Positions 35,880-45,333 of a DNA stretch of 64,000 nt are shown in pieces. The position numbers were made by a program, and so were the translations under genes. Origin of the DNA: Prevotellaceae bacterium (lineage in GTDB: Bacteria; Bacteroidota; Bacteroidia; Bacteroidales; Paludibacteraceae); the NCBI GenBank assembly GCA_031271465.1, contig JAISVR010000043.1, forward strand, positions 85,650 through 149,649. The letters run 5' to 3'. Numbering within the stretch: position 1 is the stretch's first letter; every line of letters begins with the position of its first letter. The notes beneath the pieces were generated by a model that had not been told where the DNA came from, did not search any database, and saw only the letters and a program-made list of their open reading frames with translations.

Positions 35880-38633
35880 TCAAAACAACGACATCTGCCC
35901 CGTAATTTCGTTCGTAATCTGCACAATATCCTGCGCTTCGCGTTTGGATTTTTCTTCTTCGGTTTCAGGTTCTGATGTTGGGGTGTAGAAAACTACTTCT
36001 TTCGCTTCAGCAGTTGGCGTTTCTGCTTGATTTTCGGTTTCGTCCGTAACTTCTCCTTCCTCTGCTTCGGGGAAACGGGTAGGTTCGAGTTCCTTCACTT
36101 TGGCAACCTCGAAAGTACTTATGCGTTTACCTTTTGCCTTAAAACTTTTTACACCGACAAATTCGTCCACATCAATTTCCATCGGCTGGCGGTGAGCATC
36201 TGCCCCGCCAAACACCACTTCGAAGCGCGGATAAACCTGTCCGGAAAGCAATATCAAGCGACTGTCGGCATTGTCTCCAAGGAAATTTTGCCGTTTCTGA
36301 CTCGGCTCAAATTGAAAGCGTTTGATATACGAAAAACCTTGTTCGGCATCGTAAAGCGCAACCGACCATATTTTTTCGGCATCGAACTGTTCTACTTTCA
36401 ACAAATCGTTGTCGTAGTGGTTATTGAGGTCGAACGAAGTGGTATAATATTCGCCGTTTTTAGTAACAACGAGAATTTGGTCGTCGCTATGATATTCGCC
36501 CAAAAACTCGCCGCGTCCGTCGTAATTGAGGCGTAACACATCGTGGTCAAACCATACCTTGCGCCCACCGAGAGTAGAACCGCCTTTTTGTTTGAGGGCA
36601 ATTTTGTGAATATCGTTTTTACTCAATACATTACCCATCGAAGCGCGCCCTTTGATAGCTATTTCGCCAAAATCTTTCTCGAAAACAAGAATTTTCAGGC
36701 GCGGTTTCGGTTTGAGTGTTACCTTAATAATTTCCGCCTCGCCGTTGGGATTGGCAGAGAAATACATCAATTTCGAGTTAGGCGTGCCCTGCGTAATATC
36801 GTATTCTTTATCGCGGGTAACACCGGTAACGGAAAATCGTTTAATATAATGCGCTCCGTCGCGCCCGTCGCGATACACGGCATTGTACACCGTACGCTTA
36901 TCGTTCTTTTTAAACACCGCCAAATACAACACATTTTTGCCCACATAAAGCTTGTCCGAAACCTTGACAACCTTGTACTTTCCATCTTTGAAAAATACAA
37001 TAATGTCGTCCATATCCGAACAGTTGCACACAAATTCATCCTTGCGCAACGAAGTGCCGATAAATCCTTCCTCGCGGTTGATATAAAGCTTTTCGTTTGC
37101 CTCCACCACTTTGGTAGCAACAATGGTTTCGAAATTGCGAATTTCCGTTCGGCGCGGGAAAAGCTTTCCGTAGCGGGCTTTCAATCCCGAAAACCAAGTG
37201 ATTGTATATTCCACCAAATGTGCAAGGTGATAGTCTATTTCCTCTACATTGCCTTTCATCAGAGCGATGTTTTCTTCCGCCTTGTCGGAATTGAATCGGA
37301 GGATTCGCCCCATTTTTATTTCCAACAGGCGGAGAATATCTTCGCGCGTAACTTCACGGATAAAATCTTTCTTGAAAGGTTCGAGGCGATTGTCAATATG
37401 CCCGATAGCCTCGTCTTGCGACGCGCTTTCCTCGAATTTTTTATCCTTATAGATGCGTTCTTCGATAAATATTTTTTCGAGCGAAGCGAAATGCAACTGC
37501 TCAAGCAATTCTGCTTTCTGAATTTCAAGCTCCTTGCGAAGCAATTCTTTTGTAGTTTCCACATTATAGCGCAGCACATCGCTCACGCGGAGGAAATGCG
37601 GCTTATTGTCGCTGATAACGCAACAGTTGGGCGATACGCTCATTTCGCAGTTGGTAAATGCGTAGAGAGCATCAATGGCTTTATCGCTCGAAGTGCCGGG
37701 CACAAGATGCACAAGAATCTCCACATTAGCGGCGGTATTGTCGTCCACCTTGCGGATTTTTATTTTGCCCCGTTCATTTGCCTTCACAATGCTGTCTTGC
37801 ACCGAACCTGTATTTGTTCCGTAAGGAATTTCGGAAATAACAAGGGTTTTGTTGTCTATTTTGCTGATTTTTGCACGGATTTTCACTTGTCCGCCACGCT
37901 GCCCGTCATTGTATTTTGCCACATCGATGGAACCTCCCGTAAGGAAATCGGGCAACAATACAAAATCCTCGCCTTTAAGGCAGGAAATAGCAGCATCAAT
38001 CAATTCGTTGAAATTGTGGGGCAGGATTTTGGAGTTCAAACCCACGCCGATACCTTCGGTGCCCTGCGCGAGCAGCAACGGAAATTTTACGGGGAGAGAA
38101 ACAGGTTCTTTGTTACGCCCGTCGTACGAAGCTTTCCATTCGGTAATTTTGGGACTGAAAAGCACTTCGAGGGCAAATTTCGATAGCCGCGCCTCGATGT
38201 AACGCGGAGCTGCCGCACCATCGCCTGTAAGAATATTACCCCAGTTTCCCTGCGTGTCGATAAGCAGTTCCTTTTGCCCCATATTAACAAGCGCATCGCC
38301 GATGGAAGCATCGCCGTGGGGGTGAAACTGCATGGTGTGCCCAACAACATTGGCAACTTTGTTGTATCGCCCGTCGTCCATTCGTTTCATGGAGTGCAAG
38401 ATGCGCCGCTGTACGGGTTTCAATCCGTCGTTAATATGCGGCACGGCGCGCTCGAGGTTTACATACGAGGCATAGTCGAGAAACCACGACTGATACATTC
38501 CCGAGAGGTGGTATTTCACGCTATCGTCTGCCAACACAGGCACTTTGTAACGCGAGTGGGCTTCGGGTTGCTCGTCGCCGGCAGGTTGGGGTTCAATGGT
38601 ATTTTCCGTTTCGAGGTTTTCTTCTATTGTCAT
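35880..38633 (-). CDS. parC: DNA topoisomerase IV subunit A
   Basis: The 917-residue type IIA topoisomerase subunit has YASYVNLERAVPHINDGLKP and VGHTMQFHPHGDASIGDAL in the breakage-reunion domain. The catalytic tyrosine is in APRYIEARLS (near residue 145). A coiled-coil region lies around 400-500 and a C-terminal beta-wheel-like region follows. The tail is acidic and Glu-rich (EAEEGEVTDETENQAE), ending ITGQMSLF. The divergence of the C-terminal region from GyrA repeats supports ParC rather than GyrA. It decatenates daughter chromosomes with ParE, which is not in the window. Long plus-strand frames over this gene are shadows. Confidence 0.93.
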   Translation of the reverse strand: MTIEENLETENTIEPQPAGDEQPEAHSRYKVPVLADDSVKYHLSGMYQSWFLDYASYVNLERAVPHINDGLKPVQRRILHSMKRMDDGRYNKVANVVGHTMQFHPHGDASIGDALVNMGQKELLIDTQGNWGNILTGDGAAAPRYIEARLSKFALEVLFSPKITEWKASYDGRNKEPVSLPVKFPLLLAQGTEGIGVGLNSKILPHNFNELIDAAISCLKGEDFVLLPDFLTGGSIDVAKYNDGQRGGQVKIRAKISKIDNKTLVISEIPYGTNTGSVQDSIVKANERGKIKIRKVDDNTAANVEILVHLVPGTSSDKAIDALYAFTNCEMSVSPNCCVISDNKPHFLRVSDVLRYNVETTKELLRKELEIQKAELLEQLHFASLEKIFIEERIYKDKKFEESASQDEAIGHIDNRLEPFKKDFIREVTREDILRLLEIKMGRILRFNSDKAEENIALMKGNVEEIDYHLAHLVEYTITWFSGLKARYGKLFPRRTEIRNFETIVATKVVEANEKLYINREEGFIGTSLRKDEFVCNCSDMDDIIVFFKDGKYKVVKVSDKLYVGKNVLYLAVFKKNDKRTVYNAVYRDGRDGAHYIKRFSVTGVTRDKEYDITQGTPNSKLMYFSANPNGEAEIIKVTLKPKPRLKILVFEKDFGEIAIKGRASMGNVLSKNDIHKIALKQKGGSTLGGRKVWFDHDVLRLNYDGRGEFLGEYHSDDQILVVTKNGEYYTTSFDLNNHYDNDLLKVEQFDAEKIWSVALYDAEQGFSYIKRFQFEPSQKRQNFLGDNADSRLILLSGQVYPRFEVVFGGADAHRQPMEIDVDEFVGVKSFKAKGKRISTFEVAKVKELEPTRFPEAEEGEVTDETENQAETPTAEAKEVVFYTPTSEPETEEEKSKREAQDIVQITNEITGQMSLF

Positions 38634-38675
38634 TTTTTATCGCTCCGTTTTTTGCTCATGGTTAAAAAATTCGAG

Positions 38676-38683
38676 CAAAGATA
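38676..38683 (-). promoter_or_regulatory. -7 element of the parC-recX promoter
   Basis: TATCTTTG on the minus strand lies 42 bases before the parC ATG. The expected -33 region reads TTTTTAA instead of TTTG. Confidence 0.6.
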
Positions 38684-38744
38684 TAAAGAAATACGGATTA
38701 AAAAGACTACTTTCGCGAAATTTAAAAACGAAAATTGTTTCCTT

Positions 38745-39674
38745 ATGCGTAATCTTTTCCGCTTTATAATGCTGTCGGCAACTTGTTTGTTTCTTGTTTC
38801 GTTCAACGATTTTCCTGCACAGCCCGTACATTCGTTCCCGATACCCGAGCAGGCAGTGTTTGCCGGCGACACTATGCCGCTCGTCCGTAATGACCTGCGC
38901 GAACGCTTCGACCGCGAACTGTCGCATATTGCCTACAACCATGGCTTTACCTTACTTGGACTGAAACGCGCCAACCGCTATTTTCCTATTATTGAGCCAA
39001 TTTTGACGCGCAACGGCATTCCCGCCGACTTCAAATACCTGGCTCTGATTGAAAGCAACCTGAGCAATAAAGTGGTGTCGTCTACCAAAGCGGCGGGTTT
39101 TTGGCAGTTTATGCCCGAAACTGCAAAAGAATACGGCTTGGAAGTGAACGAGCAGGTAGATGAACGCTACCACATTGAGAAATCGACCGAGGCAGCGTGC
39201 GAATATTTCCGACGGGCATACGCTAAATATGGCGACTGGCTCGTGGTGGCGGCTTCGTACAACGCGGGCATGGGGCGACTCAGCACCGAACTGCAAAAGC
39301 AGCAGGAAGATTGCTTTCATAATTTGTGGCTCAACGAGGAAACTTCGCGCTATGTGTTTCGCCTGCTGGCTATGAAAACTTTTCTTGCCGAGCCGCAATG
39401 CTATGGCTACCGGCTTGCCAAAAGTGAGCTGTATGCCACTGTGCGCTGCGTGGAACTGACGGTGGACAGTACCGTAACAGATTGGGCTGTGTTTGCTAAA
39501 GAACACGATATTCCTTATGTGCTTTTTAAAGAATATAATACTTGGGTTCGCGCCCGCAAATTAGACAACAAGGCTTGTAAAGAGTATAAAATAATTCTTC
39601 CCCGCAAGGAGGATTTGGAGTTCGACCCAAGGAAGATAAAAGTATACCAAGCTAATTGGGTAATGGATAATTAA
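38745..39674 (+). CDS. Lytic transglycosylase (SLT domain)
   Basis: The 309-residue protein has a signal sequence (about 1-26, MRNLFRFIMLSATCLFLVSF). The SLT lysozyme-like domain has the catalytic glutamate in KYLALIESNLSNKVVSS, followed by AAGFWQFMPETAKEYGL and VVAASYNAGMGRL, as in MltD-type enzymes. It cleaves peptidoglycan glycan strands to 1,6-anhydromuramic ends. No LysM domain follows, unlike many MltD proteins; the C-terminal ~80 residues are unassigned. The start at 38745 is chosen because longer in-frame versions overlap the divergent parC gene and lack a signal peptide at their N-terminus. Confidence 0.92.
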   Translation: MRNLFRFIMLSATCLFLVSFNDFPAQPVHSFPIPEQAVFAGDTMPLVRNDLRERFDRELSHIAYNHGFTLLGLKRANRYFPIIEPILTRNGIPADFKYLALIESNLSNKVVSSTKAAGFWQFMPETAKEYGLEVNEQVDERYHIEKSTEAACEYFRRAYAKYGDWLVVAASYNAGMGRLSTELQKQQEDCFHNLWLNEETSRYVFRLLAMKTFLAEPQCYGYRLAKSELYATVRCVELTVDSTVTDWAVFAKEHDIPYVLFKEYNTWVRARKLDNKACKEYKIILPRKEDLEFDPRKIKVYQANWVMDN

Positions 39675-39807
39675 CTTTTTTCAACCGTTAAAACGGATTT
39701 GAGGATTAAGAACCGGCATCAGCCAAAGCTGTGTATGAACTACTTGCCGTTATTAAGGACGGCATTCCGATATTTTTAAAAAAGTTATATTTTTAAAAAA
39801 GTATTTG

Positions 39808-39815
39808 TATATTTG
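39808..39815 (+). promoter_or_regulatory. -7 element upstream of the (AC)n leader
   Basis: TATATTTG matches TAnnTTTG. The upstream region is AT-rich without a clean TTTG at the -33 position. Confidence 0.5.
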
Positions 39816-39884
39816 CCCTGCATTCGATTAAACTAAAATAAAGAATATGCAGTGTGTCCAAAAACATATCATTTTTAACAACTA

Positions 39885-39907
39885 CAATTTGCAAGGCTTG
39901 CAAATTG
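39885..39907. repeat. Palindrome CAATTTGCAA-ggc-TTGCAAATTG
   Basis: Perfect 10-bp arms with a 3-base loop, seven bases before the (AC)n tract. It could be an RNA hairpin or a dimeric protein site. Confidence 0.75.
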
Positions 39908-39911
39908 TGTT

Positions 39912-39950
<39 letters not shown>

Positions 39951-40023
39951 GCGTACGCGCGGGTAACTGAAAAACAGTTTGTTAGACACATATTCTTACT
40001 TCCTTTTGTAAGAAAATCCTTGA

Positions 40024-40062
40024 GCCTCGATCCGAAATTTACAAGTTTCGGATTGGGGTTTT
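40024..40062 (+). terminator. Terminator-like hairpin before the lipoprotein gene
   Basis: The arms ATCCGAAA and TTTCGGAT, extended by CCTCG/TGGGG with one or two mismatches, are followed by TTTTTTG. It ends 25 bases before the lipoprotein ATG, so it would attenuate that gene or define a separate ~240-base RNA. Confidence 0.75.
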
Positions 40063-40086
40063 TTGTTTCACCTAAATCTTATTTTT

Positions 40087-41079
40087 ATGAGTAAAAATTA
40101 CTTCAAATTGAGGACTGTGGCAATGATAATTTCCTGCCTCGCAACAATGACAGCGTTTACCGCTTGCAACGACGACGATAAGGACGATGGCAACAACGAC
40201 GGCGGTAACGCAACTCCGCAAACCGCCATCTATACCGGTACCGCAAGCGACGGGAAACTGTACACACTGACGATAAGCCCAAACGCAGAAAACACGCTAA
40301 GAAGTTCGTCGAGTTACACTCCACAGGCAGGCGACCGTTATGTATTTACCGATGGAATGAATGTAAACACCGGTGAGGTAAAAACCTACGAAAACTATAT
40401 AATGATACTTGTTTCCGGCTTGTGTGCCCGGCAGGAGTTTCAGATTACCATAGCGGGAAGCGGTATTTCGGTTATAATAGGAACGGTGGAGTGGATGGAC
40501 GAGGATGTTTGTTTGGCGGAAGCCTTTAATAATAAGGCATTAACTCCCGGTAACGGCAATAATAATGGTGGCAATAACAACGGCGGCAACGGAGATAACG
40601 GCGGCGGTGGTAACAACGGCGATGGTGGCGATACGGGCGACAACTGCGGAATACTCACACTTCAAGGTCTTCCCGAAGCTATTACAAACAGCGAAGATGT
40701 AACCATTATGATTTACGACTATGCGGGCACCGTTACCAGTTCCGTTCAATATCAGCAAGGAGCACTGGCTTCGCCTTATATAAGTGTCGGTGGAGAACCT
40801 ATGGGAAACGGCAGAATGTTAATGAGCGATATTTCCGGTATCGGCGGAGGTAATGTAACTCAGCTTCCCACATTTACAAGAAACGGTACATACGCCGTGT
40901 CTGTTCAAGTACTGGGCACTATTCGAGATTTTTACGGCGATATACAGAATGATTTTCCGATACAACGCATTTTTCATCAAGTTCAATTCTCGTGCGGAGC
41001 AGCTACCATCAACTGGAATACACCGTCGTACGACCGTATGAGTGAAATGCCTTACAATGAAGTGATTTATCCTAATTAG
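40087..41079 (+). CDS. Surface lipoprotein with Asp-rich export signal and Gly/Asn-rich linker
   Basis: The 330-residue protein starts MSKNYFKLRTVAMIISCLAT; an in-frame upstream start is less likely. The lipobox is AFTAC. The residues after Cys are NDDDKDDGNND, resembling the Bacteroidota lipoprotein export signal (acidic run next to the lipidated Cys), so surface exposure is expected. After a first ~100-residue domain comes a low-complexity NNGGNNNGG...GGDTGD linker (about residues 155-190) and a second domain with no recognised family. The leader is similar to that of the next gene although the mature domains differ. Expression may be affected by the terminator and (AC)n leader upstream. 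Confidence 0.85.
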   Translation: MSKNYFKLRTVAMIISCLATMTAFTACNDDDKDDGNNDGGNATPQTAIYTGTASDGKLYTLTISPNAENTLRSSSSYTPQAGDRYVFTDGMNVNTGEVKTYENYIMILVSGLCARQEFQITIAGSGISVIIGTVEWMDEDVCLAEAFNNKALTPGNGNNNGGNNNGGNGDNGGGGNNGDGGDTGDNCGILTLQGLPEAITNSEDVTIMIYDYAGTVTSSVQYQQGALASPYISVGGEPMGNGRMLMSDISGIGGGNVTQLPTFTRNGTYAVSVQVLGTIRDFYGDIQNDFPIQRIFHQVQFSCGAATINWNTPSYDRMSEMPYNEVIYPN

Positions 41080-41101
41080 AAACGGAATTGCTTGACTTAT
41101 A

Positions 41102-41154
41102 CAATTGCGAGGAACGAAGCAATCTTAGAAGCTCAATCGTATCCTTGCAATGAC
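41102..41154. repeat. Degenerate copy of the dispersed palindromic repeat
   Basis: CAATTGCGAGGAACGAAGCA begins this copy and CCTTGCAATGACAG ends it. The arms are partly mutated. It separates the two lipoprotein genes. Confidence 0.75.
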
Positions 41155-41208
41155 AGTAGTGTTTTCTTTACAAATTCAATTATATGTTTCATTTTAAATT
41201 TTTATTTT

Positions 41209-41679
41209 ATGTTTAAAAAGTATTTTAATTTGAGGAAAGTGGTTGCGATAGCAATCTGCCTCGCAGGAGTAACAATGTTCAGTGCTTGCGGCGACGATGG
41301 CGACGACAAGGGTGGCAACAATGGCGGCAATAACGGTGGTAATTTTAATTCCGGTATGCCAAGTGCCTCGGTACTGGCAGATTTTGGGCTTACCGGGCTT
41401 TCGCTCCCCACAGGAGTTACCGATGTTGAATATCAGGTAGAATCGGCGGGAGATGTAGATGCTTTAGCTATCAACTTCAAAGGCTATGCTACAAACGATA
41501 ATCCTTGTAGTGCTCAATTTGCAGCCGATGGTTGGGTTTTAGATGAAGACAGCTCCTGGGTTGAGGACACACAAAGTTATTGGGTGTATCGCAAAGGAGA
41601 TGACCAGGTTTTTTATGGCTGGGGTGCCTTAACCGGAAGCTCGATTTATGTTTATAAGGATTATTATAAATATAACTAA
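41209..41679 (+). CDS. Small lipoprotein with Asp-rich export signal
   Basis: The 156-residue protein starts MFKKYFNLRKVVAIAICLAG. The lipobox is MFSAC, followed by GDDGDDKGGNNGGNNGG, a similar acidic and Gly/Asn-rich leader to the preceding gene. The mature domain (about residues 45-156) begins MPSASVLADFGLTGLSLP and is aromatic-rich near the end (WVYRKGDDQVFYGWGA). No family was recognised. The longer frame beginning at 41092 runs through repeat DNA and is rejected. A strong terminator follows. Confidence 0.87.
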   Translation: MFKKYFNLRKVVAIAICLAGVTMFSACGDDGDDKGGNNGGNNGGNFNSGMPSASVLADFGLTGLSLPTGVTDVEYQVESAGDVDALAINFKGYATNDNPCSAQFAADGWVLDEDSSWVEDTQSYWVYRKGDDQVFYGWGALTGSSIYVYKDYYKYN

Positions 41680-41703
41680 CAAGGATTAACCGTCCATAAC
41701 GAC

Positions 41704-41745
41704 AAATCTTTCCGTATGCAAATTCATACGGAAAGATTTTTTTTT
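41704..41745 (+). terminator. Rho-independent terminator
   Basis: The perfect ~14-bp stem AATCTTTCCGTATG/CATACGGAAAGATT is followed by a run of seven or more T residues, just after the small lipoprotein gene. Confidence 0.93.
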
Positions 41746-42147
41746 AAAACTAATTGAAATTTTCTCATTTAAGCGTATTAGTCATTAGCCTCCGTTGATT
41801 GCGGGCTTGACGCGCAATAGCACTATAACAATTAAAATGCTTATGCGCAAAAATACCTAAAAACAATCATTGTCCGCCGAAGTTATATCGATACCCCGAC
41901 TCAGCTCTATTTTGTTTTCCCGGCATCGGGCTTCCAAAAGGAGTTTGATGCGAATTGACTGCCGGCATATTACAAACATTTATTGAGCAAATTTTTAAAA
42001 AAATCCTGTTTTTTTTATTTTTTTTGATTTTTATGGCAAAAGAAAGTCATTTAATAAAATAAAAAACTTATTTTTGCCGCCGCTTTAAAATAACAAAGAT
42101 ATTTTAAATTATAAAAGGACGGTTTGATTATTGAAACTCAAAAAAAT
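41746..42147. other. Intergenic region before the SprB-repeat protein gene
   Basis: Contains a fragment resembling dispersed-repeat flanks (TTGATTGCGGGCTTGACGCG near 41808), a T-rich tract (42007-42035) and a promoter -7 element at 42069. No gene is supported. Confidence 0.6.
42069..42076 (+). promoter_or_regulatory. -7 element of the SprB-repeat protein operon
   Basis: TATTTTTG followed by a GC-rich start region, about 70 bases before the ATG at 42148. The -33 element is weak. Confidence 0.5.
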
Positions 42148-44688
42148 ATGACACTATTATTTAAATTAAGTAACGAGCGAATTAAGATTATTTTTGGTGT
42201 ATTGCTTTGGTCTGTGTTTGCCGGCAATTTGTTTTCACAGCAAATACAAGAAGATTTTAAGGGGATTCAAAGCAATACAACTTGTAACGCTCCGGGTGAG
42301 GTTACGCTTGCCAGTGGTAAATGGGAATTTTTCTATGTACAAAAGAATTATAACTCTTTTGTCGAATGCGCGGTGCTTAGTTATTGTACATCAGGGGAAT
42401 TAAGAATGGGCTACATAATTACTCCTGTTTTAAATGCGCCTCAAACAATCAGTTTTGATGCCCGCTTGTCAAACTCTACAAAGACAAACAATTTTTTAGA
42501 TGTTCAGGTTTCTATCGACAACGCTCCATTTACCAGTGTTGCTATGGTAGAAATTGTCGGAACTACCTACCAGCGCTACACTGTGCCGATTAATTCTTCA
42601 AGCAATAATGTGCGGGTTAAGTTTTTGCGCAGCAGAGTATATCCATCAGAAAGCACAAATTATAATATTATGCTTGACAATATCGGCATTGCAACATCAA
42701 GTACTGTAAATTGCGGCAGTTTAGTTTCGTTCGACATAACTCAACCAACTTGTGGGGGCAGTAACGGAAGTATCAATTTAGTGCCCAAAAACGCTCATGT
42801 TTGTACTGCTGTTTGGCAAGCGCCTTCCATTGGACAAATCACAACGAACACTTTGCTCAATGTTGCAGCCGGAGAATATTCGGTTGAAATTAATTGTAAT
42901 AATGTTCGTTGCGACACCACAATAACTATAACCGACGCAGAACCACAGGCTGTGAATTTCAGCGATTTAGGTACAATAAACATTACTCAACCAACTTGCG
43001 GAGAAAATAACGGCAGTATCAATTTGATACCAAACGATGCTTCTTGTTCTGTTGTTTGGAAAAATGCAGCGAATGAAGTAATCCCAAACACTTCAAATAC
43101 CTTGACCGATGTTTCTGCAACGCAATATAATGTCAAAATAGATTGCGGCTGTCAGTTTAGCGACACAACGATAAATATCACAGAAGGGAATGCACAGGGG
43201 CAAGAACTTTTAATGGAGGATTTTAATGAGTATGTTTTTTCGACACAACAGAATAAAGATACTATTATCCTTCACGGTAAAAAATGGTATTTCAATACTG
43301 CTGATGACGAGTATAGCAGTGGTAGTGCTAATAATAATCCGTTGGATAAATGTGTAATTCTCAGGCATAGCGGCGGTGGTAATACTTTGAAACTGGGTTA
43401 TTTTATTACTCCGGCAGTAGATGCTCCTCAGGTACTTAGTTTTGATGCTCGTTTGCAAAACTGGGCTAAAGGGTCAAATTCGGTAGAGATACAGATTTCC
43501 GAAGATGGCGGACCGTGGAAAAGTGTAGACACCGTTGTAATACAAAAAAGCGAAAGCAGCAGGCAGGATGAACCATTTTCGAAGTATTCTGTGCCCATTA
43601 ATTCGACAAGCAATAATGTGAAAATTAAAGTTGGGCGTATGCGTCATCCTGTTAGCGAAAGTTCCGATGTTAATATTTTGATTGATAATATCAATATTGC
43701 TGAGGCATGTAACAGATGTAAACTGGATTGTAATTTACCTGCGCTTCAAGATATGTGTAACGAAAATAAGGGCATTGAATTAGATGCTTCTGTTTCGGCT
43801 ACCGGCTATGTTTCTTATCGCTGGTCGAACAGCGACACTACGGCTGTTATCAATGTATCGAAACCGGGTGTTTACTCTGTAATAATCACGAACAGTTGCG
43901 GGCAAAGCATTACTCGTCAAGTACAAGTGCGTAGTATGCAAGAAATGGGCGTGTATGGTAAAGACGGAAATTTGATGCAATCGACAAATATGTGCCACGG
44001 CGGCGATTCAATCCAACTATACGCTGATGCAGGCGCTGCTCTTTCATACCGCTGGACACCGACTGACGGCTTGAACAATGCTGCCATTTTTAATCCAAAA
44101 GCATCGCCTGCGGCTTCTACAACATACAATGTGCAGATAACTACCGCAGGAGGATGTAGAATTAACAAAACAGTATATGTTAATGTTAGCCAGCCATTTA
44201 AATTGGAAGCCGGAGAGAATAACAGAATTGAGTGTAAAGGAAAAAGTATTGCATTTGATGTTTCGGGAGCCGATGCATACCGCTGGTTTCCGAAAGATGG
44301 TTTAAGTTGTTACGATTGCCCAAATCCCCGACATACCGTATTGGGCAATAAAACCTATACCGTAACCGGGATAAAAGACGGTTGCTTGTCGAGCCAAACA
44401 ATAAGCGTAACATCAAAACCCGACGAGTTGTTTTTTTCCTACACAAACAATGGCTGTAATATTAGTTTTAATGCTACAGAAAATACAGAATACAGCGATT
44501 ACAAATGGACATTTGGCGATGGAACAAGTGCAGCAGGCAGTAGTTCGGTAAATCATACATACACCATACACGGCACCTATTATGTGTGTGTGGAGGCTGT
44601 TAATGATTGCGGAGCGCAAATGAGCCACTGCATTCCCGTTAAAATAACGCAGACAGAATGTCCCTGTCAATTACCGAATTGCAAGTAG
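42148..44688 (+). CDS. Secreted adhesin-like protein with jelly-roll modules, SprB-type repeats and a PKD domain
   Basis: The 846-residue protein has a signal peptide (about 1-31, ending GNLFSQQ). It contains two related jelly-roll-like modules (about 33-190 and 356-522; SFDARLSNSTKTNN against SFDARLQNWAKGSN). Two SprB-like repeats lie near 195 and 277 (ITQPTCGGSNGSINL and ITQPTCGENNGSINL). Ig-like Cys-containing modules follow, then a C-terminal PKD domain (about 761-836, YKWTFGDGTS). The C-terminus ends in CPCQLPNCK and lacks a recognisable T9SS sorting domain, so its export route is unclear. It is the first gene of a likely three-gene operon with the lipoprotein and RHS genes (gaps of 25 and 11 bases). 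An adhesive role is inferred from domains. Confidence 0.87.
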   Translation: MTLLFKLSNERIKIIFGVLLWSVFAGNLFSQQIQEDFKGIQSNTTCNAPGEVTLASGKWEFFYVQKNYNSFVECAVLSYCTSGELRMGYIITPVLNAPQTISFDARLSNSTKTNNFLDVQVSIDNAPFTSVAMVEIVGTTYQRYTVPINSSSNNVRVKFLRSRVYPSESTNYNIMLDNIGIATSSTVNCGSLVSFDITQPTCGGSNGSINLVPKNAHVCTAVWQAPSIGQITTNTLLNVAAGEYSVEINCNNVRCDTTITITDAEPQAVNFSDLGTINITQPTCGENNGSINLIPNDASCSVVWKNAANEVIPNTSNTLTDVSATQYNVKIDCGCQFSDTTINITEGNAQGQELLMEDFNEYVFSTQQNKDTIILHGKKWYFNTADDEYSSGSANNNPLDKCVILRHSGGGNTLKLGYFITPAVDAPQVLSFDARLQNWAKGSNSVEIQISEDGGPWKSVDTVVIQKSESSRQDEPFSKYSVPINSTSNNVKIKVGRMRHPVSESSDVNILIDNINIAEACNRCKLDCNLPALQDMCNENKGIELDASVSATGYVSYRWSNSDTTAVINVSKPGVYSVIITNSCGQSITRQVQVRSMQEMGVYGKDGNLMQSTNMCHGGDSIQLYADAGAALSYRWTPTDGLNNAAIFNPKASPAASTTYNVQITTAGGCRINKTVYVNVSQPFKLEAGENNRIECKGKSIAFDVSGADAYRWFPKDGLSCYDCPNPRHTVLGNKTYTVTGIKDGCLSSQTISVTSKPDELFFSYTNNGCNISFNATENTEYSDYKWTFGDGTSAAGSSSVNHTYTIHGTYYVCVEAVNDCGAQMSHCIPVKITQTECPCQLPNCK

Positions 44689-44713
44689 AATACCGTTAAT
44701 TCATTAATTAAGA

Positions 44714-45322
44714 ATGTATAAGGTCATTACATCTGTTTTGTTGATTGCATTGTTTGCGTCGTGCCGCACAATTGGTGTGTTACGGCAGGAAGCATTGCAG
44801 CCGATTGATTATGTGCGGTGGATAGAAAACAAAGACAACGGATTAAAAATAGATATGGAAGACAGTCCTTATCTATACGAATTGCAATATCAACCGGTAG
44901 CGTATTTGGCAATCAGGCAAACGAACAATCCGCAAATTACACCGGCTGCCTTAAAACAGGCAATAGATAATCGCGGCGATTATTTGTATTTCAGCTTGAA
45001 AATGCAGAAACAAGGCGAAAGAGGAATTTTATCCGATATGGATATTAACAGTGTCAATAAGAATTCTTATCTATTGTCGGGCATACAAAACGATATGTTT
45101 GTACTTTCCGGAGGCGACAGTTTACAATGTGTCATGTCTCATTTTGAATCGGCAAACAGCTTAATTCCTTACGACCGGTGCGTGTTAGCCTTCGAAAAGC
45201 CAAAAGATGAAAAAGACGACCTTGTTTTTTTGTTTCGTACCGATGTATACCGGCGAGCTTGGCTGAGAATACCTATTAAAAGAGAAAATATCAATAAAAT
45301 ACCACAGTTAAAAATTAAATAA
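44714..45322 (+). CDS. Putative lipoprotein between adhesin and RHS genes
   Basis: The 202-residue protein has an N-terminal signal ending in the lipobox LFASC (Cys17). The following residues are RTIGVL, not acidic, so a periplasm-facing position is as likely as a surface one. The mature part is mixed alpha/beta (for example YLYELQYQPVAYLAIRQT and DRCVLAFEKPKDEKDD) with no recognised family. Its tight packing between the two large exported proteins suggests it helps their export, folding or anchoring. This is inference from position only. Confidence 0.85.
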   Translation: MYKVITSVLLIALFASCRTIGVLRQEALQPIDYVRWIENKDNGLKIDMEDSPYLYELQYQPVAYLAIRQTNNPQITPAALKQAIDNRGDYLYFSLKMQKQGERGILSDMDINSVNKNSYLLSGIQNDMFVLSGGDSLQCVMSHFESANSLIPYDRCVLAFEKPKDEKDDLVFLFRTDVYRRAWLRIPIKRENINKIPQLKIK

Positions 45323-45333
45323 ATTTATAGTTT

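Noticed and set aside
36543..38186. Plus-strand frame of 547 residues
   Set aside because: Antisense to parC, which has full family motifs. The frame has no recognisable domain.
38274..38744. N-terminal extension of the lytic transglycosylase
   Set aside because: It overlaps the divergent parC gene and its promoter. The internal start at 38745 gives a proper signal peptide.
41092..41208. Longer N-terminus for the small lipoprotein
   Set aside because: The extension is translated from a degenerate dispersed repeat. The internal ATG at 41209 gives a clean lipoprotein signal.
44430..44688. T9SS C-terminal sorting domain on the 846-residue adhesin
   Set aside because: The C-terminus is a PKD domain followed by CPCQLPNCK. 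The usual sorting-domain pattern of strands ending in a basic KKxxV-type tail is absent.
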